From positions 1 through 9,706 of the forward strand of contig USIY01000069.1 of the NCBI GenBank assembly GCA_900554845.1: a stretch of DNA of 9,706 bases. Reading direction: 5' to 3'. Below, one piece after another: positions 1 to 4,816 of this stretch. Within the stretch, counting starts at the first letter, position 1, and every line of letters begins with the position of its first letter. Made by a program: the position numbers and the translations under genes. This stretch comes from an uncultured Bacteroidales bacterium (GTDB lineage Bacteria; Bacteroidota; Bacteroidia; Bacteroidales; Muribaculaceae). The notes beneath the pieces are model-generated. The model was not told the DNA's origin. It made no database searches and worked only from the letters and a program-made list of their open reading frames with translations.

Positions 1-603
1 GGGTCCGGAGGCGTCGATCACAGGTGGAAGCGCCTGCGGGTCGCTGAATGTGGAGTTGGCGTATCCGACGGTCCAGTCGTTGAGGGTGGCATAGGCTTTT
101 TTCAGACGGAAGTCACGGGACTGATAGCCGTTGAAGTTCGCTTCGATGTAGATCTGGTAATTGCCCAACTTTTTATTGGTGCCGATCACACGGAAGAAAA
201 GCGCGGTGCCGGAGGGTGTGGTGCCGAAATAGCGGTCGCGCTCTGGATTCGGGGTCATGGGTATTAGATAAGGTGCGAAACCGGGCGACGGAATCGATCC
301 TCCCCAGTCATAGTAGGCTCGCATACGCACGCATCCTCCCACACCCATCGCCAGTTGAGAGTCCTTGGACAAAAACAGAAAATATGGTGCCAGAGGGTCG
401 GAGAAATGATGGAATTGAGTCTCGTAGAATTTGCTGATCAAATGGGAGACGCTGTCACGCGGAGGCTCTTCCCCCTTGCCGAAATAGATAAGTTTATGGC
501 TCGTCAGCGCGGAGTCCATCGCTTCGTCCCGCATACTTTTGTTCTGGCCCAAAGCGTATATACTCCCGGCCATCATAATCGCTACCCATACCAAACGTCT
601 CAT
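1..603 (-). CDS. DcaP-like outer-membrane porin, N-terminal part (runs off left edge)
   Basis: An open frame of 201 codons starts at ATG 603-601 and continues without a stop past base 1, so the C-terminal part is missing. It begins MRRLVWVAIMMAGSIYALGQ, a short basic start plus hydrophobic stretch that reads as a signal peptide cut near residue 18-20. The mature part contains a glycine/aromatic-rich strand (MGVGGCVRMRAYYDW) and then FRLKKAYATLNDWTVGYANS followed by TFSDPQALPPVIDASGP. That pattern matches the DcaP-like trimeric porin family, whose members carry a similar LRHAYG...STFxDPxALPDTLDFEGP segment. Such proteins form outer-membrane beta-barrels for small anionic solutes; the substrate here cannot be read. 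It lies downstream of the tRNA-Gly terminator, so it probably has its own promoter within the roughly 100 nt before the start. I saw no clean TAnnTTTG box there. Family assignment is good; function is inferred. Confidence 0.75.
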   Translation of the reverse strand, partial: MRRLVWVAIMMAGSIYALGQNKSMRDEAMDSALTSHKLIYFGKGEEPPRDSVSHLISKFYETQFHHFSDPLAPYFLFLSKDSQLAMGVGGCVRMRAYYDWGGSIPSPGFAPYLIPMTPNPERDRYFGTTPSGTALFFRVIGTNKKLGNYQIYIEANFNGYQSRDFRLKKAYATLNDWTVGYANSTFSDPQALPPVIDASGP

Positions 604-702
604 AGTGGAATCTTTTCTAATTCCAACAACAATCCCTGCGCATCAGTTCAAAAAGAACAGCCCTTCGTAACAGATAAGCGGACGATCTTGACTTTGTCTG
701 TT

Positions 703-747
703 AAAAAAGCATTGGAATACAACCGTAAATGATTGTATTCCAATGCT
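703..747 (-). terminator. Intrinsic terminator of tRNA-Gly
   Basis: Bases 733-747 and 708-722 form a perfect 15-bp inverted repeat (GCATTGGAATACAA and its complement, plus one A/T pair) around a 10-nt loop. On the minus strand it is followed at once by a run of six T (703-708). It lies just after the CCA end of the tRNA and 100 nt before the porin start. This is a classical Rho-independent terminator that should separate the tRNA transcript from the porin gene. Confidence 0.9.
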
Positions 748-756
748 ATGAATTAT

Positions 757-832
757 TGGAGCGGTAAACGGGACTCGAACCCGCGACCCTCAGCTTGGGA
801 AGCTGATGCTCTACCAACTGAGCTACTACCGC
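757..832 (-). tRNA. tRNA-Gly (anticodon CCC), CCA encoded
   Basis: The minus strand folds as a complete cloverleaf. The acceptor stem pairs GCGGTAG with TTACCGC, including one G-T pair. The D arm is AGCTCAGTTGGTAGAGC. The anticodon stem TCAGC/GCTGA carries the loop TTCCCAA, so the anticodon is CCC (bases 797-799 on the plus strand). The T arm is GCGGG-TTCGAGT-CCCGT. The discriminator base is T73, usual for glycine tRNAs, and CCA is encoded at 757-759. It decodes GGG. It stands alone between its own promoter and a strong terminator, not in a tRNA cluster. Confidence 0.97.
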
Positions 833-843
833 AGATGGTGATG

Positions 844-875
844 CAAAGTTATAATTTTTTCCTCACACCTGCAAA
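844..875 (-). promoter_or_regulatory. Bacteroidetes primary-sigma promoter for tRNA-Gly
   Basis: On the minus strand TTTG (872-875) is followed after exactly 20 nt by TAACTTTG (844-851). This fits the Bacteroidetes -33/-7 consensus TTTG-N19-21-TAnnTTTG perfectly. The -7 box ends 11 nt before the tRNA 5' end, so transcription would start a few bases upstream of the mature tRNA. It is the only full consensus promoter I found that is placed upstream of a gene in this window. Confidence 0.85.
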
Positions 876-911
876 TTAATTTTGAATCTCAGTTTTTTTA
901 TCTAAATTTGA

Positions 912-1049
912 CAAAAGAAACATTCGCCTAATAAATCTTCGGTAAGCATCATACTGAAGAGAATGCAGAGGAAAGGGCAGATGCAGGGACGCGAATTCTG
1001 GGGCTGCAGCGACTATCCTGCTTGCAACGGCACGTTGCCGATGAAATAA
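912..1049 (+). pseudogene. Remnant with half of a topoisomerase-type C4 zinc finger
   Basis: A plus-strand frame opens after a stop at 909-911 and ends at TAA 1047-1049; in-frame ATGs are at 963 and 981. Its last residues read KGQMQGREFWGCSDYPACNG, then TLPMK and stop. This is the second half of a zf-C4 topoisomerase finger (family pattern CPxCG...LxxRkGkxGxFxGCsxYPxCxgt), with the closing GC-S-D-Y-P-A-C knuckle intact. The first CPxC knuckle is absent from this frame, and I saw no equivalent upstream in the other frames. The finger therefore cannot fold alone. It is most simply the 3' end of a decayed gene such as a topoisomerase, nuclease or DNA-uptake protein. A weak plus-strand promoter-like pair (TTTG 881-884, 18 nt, TAAATTTG 903-910) precedes it, so expression of a 28-codon peptide is possible but unproven. 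Confidence 0.5.
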
Positions 1050-1050
1050 T

Positions 1051-1100
1051 AATCGGGATTAATCGGGATTGATCGGGATCGATCGGGATAAATCGGGACT
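1051..1100. repeat. Five tandem 10-bp repeats, core ATCGGGA
   Basis: Five consecutive 10-bp units (AATCGGGATT, AATCGGGATT, GATCGGGATC, GATCGGGATA, AATCGGGACT) keep the seven-base core ATCGGGA without a gap. Only the flanking bases vary. The array fills the whole space between the TAA of the zinc-finger remnant (1047-1049) and neuA; the neuA stop codon (1099-1101) falls in the last unit. The period is close to one turn of B-DNA, so all cores face the same side of the helix. No T-run or stable hairpin is attached, so it does not look like an intrinsic terminator. Confidence 0.85.
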
Positions 1101-1788
1101 AAATCAGATTTTCGGCGAGGAGAAGTTCGGCGATTTTCCAATCCAGAGGAGTGTCGAGGTCAAGGGAGTGGATATCGTCCATGACGTGCTTGCGGATCCG
1201 CTTGAATTTCGAGAGGGGAGATTTCTTCAAAGATTCGGGATTGATTACGTAGACGGCTCCGTTGTATTCCCATGCTTCCGGAGCGTCCTGCCTGCGTACA
1301 TACCGGCCGTCTCCTTTGCTGTGGCATAGGAAGCCGTCGGCGTTCTCTTCGAAACAATTGTAATATGGATTCGAGCTCGCCGGCTTGACACTCACCACCA
1401 TGTCCACGCCGGAATCATATTTCTCCAAGGCGCCCCGTATATCCTCGTCCCTGCGGAAAGGAGATGTAGGCTGCAGCAACAAAACGGCGTCATAATGTTT
1501 GTCCTGTTTTTCGTAAAAATCCAGAGCGTGCAGAAGCACCCCGTAAGTTCCGGCCGTATCCGAGGCGAGGCTGTCGGGACGTACAAACGGCACCTTCAGC
1601 CCGTATTCCTCGACAGTCCGGACAATCTCCGGATCGTCAGTGCTTACGCATATATCCTCGGCATCTGCTACAGATCGGGCATTGTCGATGGCATAGCATA
1701 TCAGCGGTTTGCCACCCAGTGGCTTGATGTTCTTATGCGGAATGCCTTTGCTTCCGCCGCGCGCAGGGATTATGACCAAAGTCTTCAT
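1099..1788 (-). CDS. neuA: CMP-nonulosonate cytidylyltransferase (NeuA/LegF type)
   Basis: The 229-aa cytoplasmic enzyme joins CTP to a nonulosonic acid (N-acetylneuraminate or a relative), giving the CMP-sugar used by glycosyltransferases. The nucleotide-binding signature ARGGSKGIPHKN is at residues 9-20. QPTSPFR is at 106-112, the RRQDAPEAWEYNGAVYV substrate/dimer region at 165-181, and HSLDLDTPLDW near 207-217 carries the acidic residues that bind metal in this family. Length is normal for the short single-domain form without a C-terminal phosphatase or acetylhydrolase domain. The start ATG overlaps the neuC stop as ATGA (1785-1788), which implies translational coupling. It is the last gene of the secA-to-neuA block and ends in the 10-bp repeat array. 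Sequence alone does not separate sialic from legionaminic acid as substrate. Confidence 0.9.
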   Translation of the reverse strand: MKTLVIIPARGGSKGIPHKNIKPLGGKPLICYAIDNARSVADAEDICVSTDDPEIVRTVEEYGLKVPFVRPDSLASDTAGTYGVLLHALDFYEKQDKHYDAVLLLQPTSPFRRDEDIRGALEKYDSGVDMVVSVKPASSNPYYNCFEENADGFLCHSKGDGRYVRRQDAPEAWEYNGAVYVINPESLKKSPLSKFKRIRKHVMDDIHSLDLDTPLDWKIAELLLAENLI

Positions 1789-2906
1789 TTCAGATACCTT
1801 TCCTTAATATGCTTGATTATTTTGGCCGAGGAATCGCCGTCGCCAAAGTAAAAGTCCGGCTCAAAATGAACGTCAGGAATGCTGGAGATAGCCTCGGCGA
1901 TATCCTCTTCTCCCACGCTTTTCGGAGTGATGATGTTGGCGCAGAGATGACGTCCTTTCTGACGGTCGCCGATATTGACCACCGGCACGCCGACAAACGG
2001 AGCCTCAAGAATGCCGCTTGATGTATTGCCGATCAAGGCATAGGCCTCGCGCATCATCGACAGATACCTGGCATGACCCAAAGAGTGGATAAATGTGAAA
2101 CCGGAATGCGAGTCGCAGAAGTCTCGGTAATATGCGTTCAACTGCGAGCCTCCCGCATCGGCGTTGGCGGCCGTGACGATTATCTCCGTATCCGTAATTC
2201 CGGCCATGGATTCCATGACGTTGCGCGCCATATCAAGATTGTATTGCAACGACTCTTTTGTCTCGGCATGAAGAGTGCAGAGAATCCATCTTTTCCCAGG
2301 ATCAATTCTCAGGGAATGCGCCAGTTCGTCGCGCGACATGGCCTTCTCGCGGACAAATGTCTCCAGTCCGGGTTCTCCCACATTGAACGCCGGAATCTTG
2401 CCCCCGGTCATGTCCACAATACGCTGCATGGATTCTTCTGTACAGGGAAGATGCAGGTCCGCCATCATGGTCACGGCATTGCGTATCTGGTTGTCGATAG
2501 CCCCTTCGGTGACATCCCCGCCGGAAATATGCGCTATGGGAATGTTCATAATCAGCGCCGTAGAGCAAACGGGCAGAAGTTCGTAGCGGTCGCCGAGCAC
2601 AAGCAGAACGTCCGGACGAATTTCGTTAAGGACATCCGCCATAGTCATTGCGCACACAGCCGCCGATTTTGCCACTCCCGCTTCGGTGGCCGTAGATAAT
2701 AGAAATTCTACACGAGCGGTGATTTTGTGCCCGTCCGCTTCAATCTGCCGGACGGTCATGCCTTGTTCCGGCGACAGGTGGCCTCCTCCCGCCACAAGGG
2801 AAAGATCTATGTCTTTATCCTTCTCCATGTCGGAAATGATCCATTGGAACAATCCATATTCCGACCTTGCCGCGGTGAAGATGCAGACTTTAAGTTTTTT
2901 GCTCAT
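1785..2906 (-). CDS. neuC: Hydrolysing UDP-GlcNAc (or UDP-diNAcBac) 2-epimerase, NeuC/LegG family
   Basis: This 373-aa cytoplasmic enzyme of the GT-B-fold epimerase family converts UDP-GlcNAc to ManNAc plus UDP in sialic acid synthesis, or performs the analogous step on UDP-diNAc-bacillosamine in legionaminic acid synthesis. Visible motifs are the N-terminal TAARSEYGL (11-19), LGDRYE (104-109), HISGGDVTEGAID (126-138), GNTSSGILEAP (293-303) and NIGDRQKGR (311-319). The last three contact UDP in this family. Length is typical. It starts 16 nt after neuD and overlaps neuA by 4 nt. The hydrolysing (NeuC) rather than reversible (WecB) type is inferred from the motifs and from the neuD/neuA neighbours. 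The choice between GlcNAc and bacillosamine substrates stays open. Confidence 0.88.
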   Translation of the reverse strand: MSKKLKVCIFTAARSEYGLFQWIISDMEKDKDIDLSLVAGGGHLSPEQGMTVRQIEADGHKITARVEFLLSTATEAGVAKSAAVCAMTMADVLNEIRPDVLLVLGDRYELLPVCSTALIMNIPIAHISGGDVTEGAIDNQIRNAVTMMADLHLPCTEESMQRIVDMTGGKIPAFNVGEPGLETFVREKAMSRDELAHSLRIDPGKRWILCTLHAETKESLQYNLDMARNVMESMAGITDTEIIVTAANADAGGSQLNAYYRDFCDSHSGFTFIHSLGHARYLSMMREAYALIGNTSSGILEAPFVGVPVVNIGDRQKGRHLCANIITPKSVGEEDIAEAISSIPDVHFEPDFYFGDGDSSAKIIKHIKERYLK

Positions 2907-2922
2907 AAAGTACCGTTAAACT

Positions 2923-3540
2923 TCATTGGTAAGATTCCAAGAGACGTGCAGGATAACCGACATACATCCCCGGAACCGATAAATCGGACGCCACGACGGC
3001 CCCCATGCCAACAGATGCTCCTGAACAGATGCTCACGCCGTTGCGGATCACACTTCCGGCACCTATAAAGACATCGTCGCCTACCGTGACCTCACCGCAC
3101 AACACCGCACCCGGAGCAATGAAAACATTTTCCCCTATGCGGCAGTCATGCTCCACGATGGCGCCGGTGTTCACCACGCAATGACGGCCGAGCACCGACC
3201 GGTTCACCACGGCGTTGATCATGACGGCCGAGCCGTCGCCGATCACTGAATTGGGCGTGACGACAGCATGTGGGGAAATAACTGAAAACACCGGCACACC
3301 GTCAAAGAAGTCTATTATTTTCCGGCGAAGGGTCATTCTTATCCCGTTGTTGAATCCCACTGCGATATGCACGGCGCAAGTTTCACCCAAGATGTCGGAG
3401 TCGCGGCCGGCGTAAGGTACGCCGAAAGGAACCTTCGCTTCCTCCAACGCCGTATAGCCGTCAAACTTTTCAGCTCCTACGGCTTCCGCAATAGATCGCG
3501 CATGGCCCCCGCCTCCTATCAGGATTTTCTTCATGTTCAT
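2923..3540 (-). CDS. neuD: NeuD/PglD-like sugar O- or N-acetyltransferase
   Basis: The 205-aa protein has an N-terminal PglD-type nucleotide-sugar-binding fold with GGGGHAR at residues 10-16, followed by a left-handed beta-helix of hexapeptide repeats from about residue 88 to 185. The likely catalytic base is H131 in VEHDCRIG, equivalent to the EHD histidine of PglD and NeuD. The protein ends PGMYVGYPARLLESYQ, the usual C-terminal acetyl-CoA turn. I chose ATG 3540-3538 because it overlaps the stop of the preceding gene as ATGA and places the Gly-rich motif at the normal distance from the start; ATG 3534 is also possible. A longer frame from 3609 would lie inside the upstream gene and adds no conserved residues. 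Beside neuC and neuA it could O-acetylate sialic acid (NeuD) or make a UDP-diacetamido sugar (PglD/LegH). Both readings fit. Confidence 0.82.
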   Translation of the reverse strand: MNMKKILIGGGGHARSIAEAVGAEKFDGYTALEEAKVPFGVPYAGRDSDILGETCAVHIAVGFNNGIRMTLRRKIIDFFDGVPVFSVISPHAVVTPNSVIGDGSAVMINAVVNRSVLGRHCVVNTGAIVEHDCRIGENVFIAPGAVLCGEVTVGDDVFIGAGSVIRNGVSICSGASVGMGAVVASDLSVPGMYVGYPARLLESYQ

Positions 3541-4166
3541 ATCAGATGAATCAAGGCCGCGTACATCATTACGCCGATACATACCGTGATTCCTGTCCAC
3601 ATTTTGCATTGGCGCACGCTGTCGGCCATATCCTTACGGATTTCTTCACGTTCCTTTTCACTGTAAAGAGGGCCGGAAGTTTTTGAATCGCTGCGTTTTG
3701 CCTCGGCCCAGAAATTACGGGCGCGGACGGCGTAATAAATCGCCGCCGCACCTGTGAAGGGAAAGCATATGACGGTCACAAGAATAGCCAGCGTGAGCAT
3801 TCCCGGCGGGGGAGACGTAGCCGGATCATGATCTGCCGGATCGTGATCCGCTTTTTCCGGGGCCGGTCCTCCATAGCGCTGAACCATGTACCGGAAACGG
3901 GGAGGCACCGCGCTGTAGTCCTCGTCTTCCTCCGTTGGATTTTCTTCTGCAGCCACGGCAGGAAGGACGGATTTCTGGGTCGGATGTCTGAGTTCCGAGA
4001 GACGTTGACGGAAATATCTGCAGATATCCCCGTTCTCATCGGCACGTTCCCAGTCGTCCATCCCCTTGCACCATATGTAAGTGTCGGGACGGACGCCCAG
4101 GTCGGCGAGTTCCTCAAGGCTAAGCGGACCTACGCGGGTCTCTCCCAGCATCGCGAAGTACTTCAT
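3537..4166 (-). CDS. GYF_2 domain membrane protein with degenerate CD225-like region
   Basis: The start is taken at ATG 4166-4164 (MKYFAMLGETRVGPLS), 8 nt after the stop of the upstream paralogue; an in-frame ATG at 4223 would lie inside that gene. The 209-aa protein has an N-terminal GYF_2 (DUF4339) domain over about residues 2-53, with GP at 13-14 and YIWCKGMDDW at 30-39. A charged linker follows (about 60-120) with the duplicated pentapeptide DHDPA at 108-117. Two transmembrane segments lie at about 122-148 and 188-208. The segment AVRARNFWAEA...ADSVRQCKMWTGI resembles the CD225/dispanin loop, but about 20 charged residues (159-180) are inserted. No signal peptide or catalytic motif is visible, so the GYF domain probably faces the cytoplasm and may bind proline-rich partners (inference). 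It overlaps neuD by 4 nt. Exact role unknown. Confidence 0.85.
   Translation of the reverse strand: MKYFAMLGETRVGPLSLEELADLGVRPDTYIWCKGMDDWERADENGDICRYFRQRLSELRHPTQKSVLPAVAAEENPTEEDEDYSAVPPRFRYMVQRYGGPAPEKADHDPADHDPATSPPPGMLTLAILVTVICFPFTGAAAIYYAVRARNFWAEAKRSDSKTSGPLYSEKEREEIRKDMADSVRQCKMWTGITVCIGVMMYAALIHLI
3820..3849. repeat. 15-bp in-frame tandem duplication (DHDPA x2)
   Basis: Bases 3820-3834 and 3835-3849 are two 15-bp copies differing at two positions (GCCGGATCATGATCT and GCCGGATCGTGATCC). They encode DHDPADHDPA in the linker of the second GYF protein. It is a slippage-type duplication that keeps the reading frame. Confidence 0.8.
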
Positions 4167-4174
4167 ACTCCGGC

Positions 4175-4810
4175 TCAATACATTCCTGTGATCACACTGA
4201 AAATCCCTGACGTCAGAAGCCATATGCCGGATATTAACCCAATGCCGGCCAAAACCAAAGAAATGATAGTCATGGTCTTGGCATTGGAATTGGCGGCTTC
4301 GGCATCCTGTATCAGCCCCATAGAGTAGAGATTGTTGGCCTTATTGGCTTGAACTATACCTATGATGCTGAAAATCAATCCGATGCAGCTACATACGCAA
4401 TTGAGTACCGTAGAGACTATCGCCCAAGGCAGCCAATTGGTATGCGGCACATAATTGTAACCATTGTTATAGCCATTGTTGTAGCCGGACTGTGGCTGAC
4501 CGTAATATTGGTTGTTTCCGTACGGTTGCTGGTTGTACGGCTGTTGGTTATAAGGTTGCTGGCTGTAGGACTGGTTGTACGGCTGTGCCTGCGGAGGCTG
4601 TTGTGGGGACTGCTGTTCGGGACGAGGCTCGAAAGGCGACTCCTGTACCAGCAGGTCGGCAAGCTCCGGCATGGTCCGGGCCTGAGCCCAGCCTTCCATG
4701 CCTTCGCGCCATACGTAAGTTTCCGGTGTCAATCCCTGCATTTTCAGGACCTCGCGCGGATACGGACCTTTTTGCTGCCCGTCAATTATCATAAAATACT
4801 GTGTGCTCAT
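4175..4810 (-). CDS. GYF_2 - CD225 (dispanin-like) membrane protein
   Basis: The 211-aa protein starts at ATG 4810, only 6 nt after the secA stop. Residues 4-53 form a GYF_2 (DUF4339) domain with GPYP at 15-18 and YVWREGMEGW at 32-41. Residues 63-123 are a low-complexity Gln/Pro/Tyr/Asn-rich linker with QPYNQ and NNGY repeats. Residues 125-208 contain two hydrophobic segments (about 127-153 and 180-207) joined by ANKANNLYSMGLIQDAEAAN, SNAK. This matches the CD225 (interferon-induced-TM/dispanin) pattern of a first helix with Cys residues, a Val/Ala-Asn loop, GD-like turn and A-x-x-S-x-x-A-K. No signal peptide is present. GYF_2 domains are predicted to bind proline-rich peptides; the linker of the same protein is proline- and tyrosine-rich. 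No specific function is established. It is paralogous to the next gene and is probably co-transcribed with secA. Confidence 0.88.
   Translation of the reverse strand: MSTQYFMIIDGQQKGPYPREVLKMQGLTPETYVWREGMEGWAQARTMPELADLLVQESPFEPRPEQQSPQQPPQAQPYNQSYSQQPYNQQPYNQQPYGNNQYYGQPQSGYNNGYNNGYNYVPHTNWLPWAIVSTVLNCVCSCIGLIFSIIGIVQANKANNLYSMGLIQDAEAANSNAKTMTIISLVLAGIGLISGIWLLTSGIFSVITGMY
4442..4624. repeat. Low-complexity Q/P/Y/N repeat region
   Basis: This segment encodes residues 63-123 of the first GYF protein: three QPYNQ-like pentapeptides in a row (Q-PYNQ-QPYNQ-QPYG), an earlier QPYNQS copy, then GYNNGYNNGYN. Synonymous codons differ between copies (for example CAACCTTATAACCAA against CAGCCGTACAACCAG). 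The repeat is therefore old or held at the protein level, not a fresh duplication. Confidence 0.8.
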
Positions 4811-4816
4811 ATTTTC

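Noticed and set aside
757..832. tRNA-Gly as the attachment site of an integrated element
   Set aside because: No integrase, no duplicated tRNA 3' end and no direct repeat of the tRNA sequence was seen in the window.
1024..1038. Inverted repeat GCAACG-gca-CGTTGC as a terminator for the neu block
   Set aside because: The stem is only 6 bp with a 3-nt loop and no following T-run on either strand, and it lies inside the zinc-finger coding remnant.
1051..1100. CRISPR array
   Set aside because: Units are 10 bp with no spacers and no cas genes nearby; it is a simple tandem repeat.
2073..2699. Plus-strand open frame of 208 codons opposite neuC
   Set aside because: Antisense to conserved NeuC motifs; the translation has no family features.
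3541..3609. Longer start for neuD at 3609
   Set aside because: It would place 23 extra unconserved residues inside the upstream GYF gene. The ATGA overlap at 3537-3540 fits the operon and the family N-terminus better.
4167..4223. Longer start for the second GYF gene at 4223
   Set aside because: It would overlap the preceding gene by nearly 50 nt and add residues before the GYF domain that have no counterpart in the paralogue; ATG 4166 matches it.
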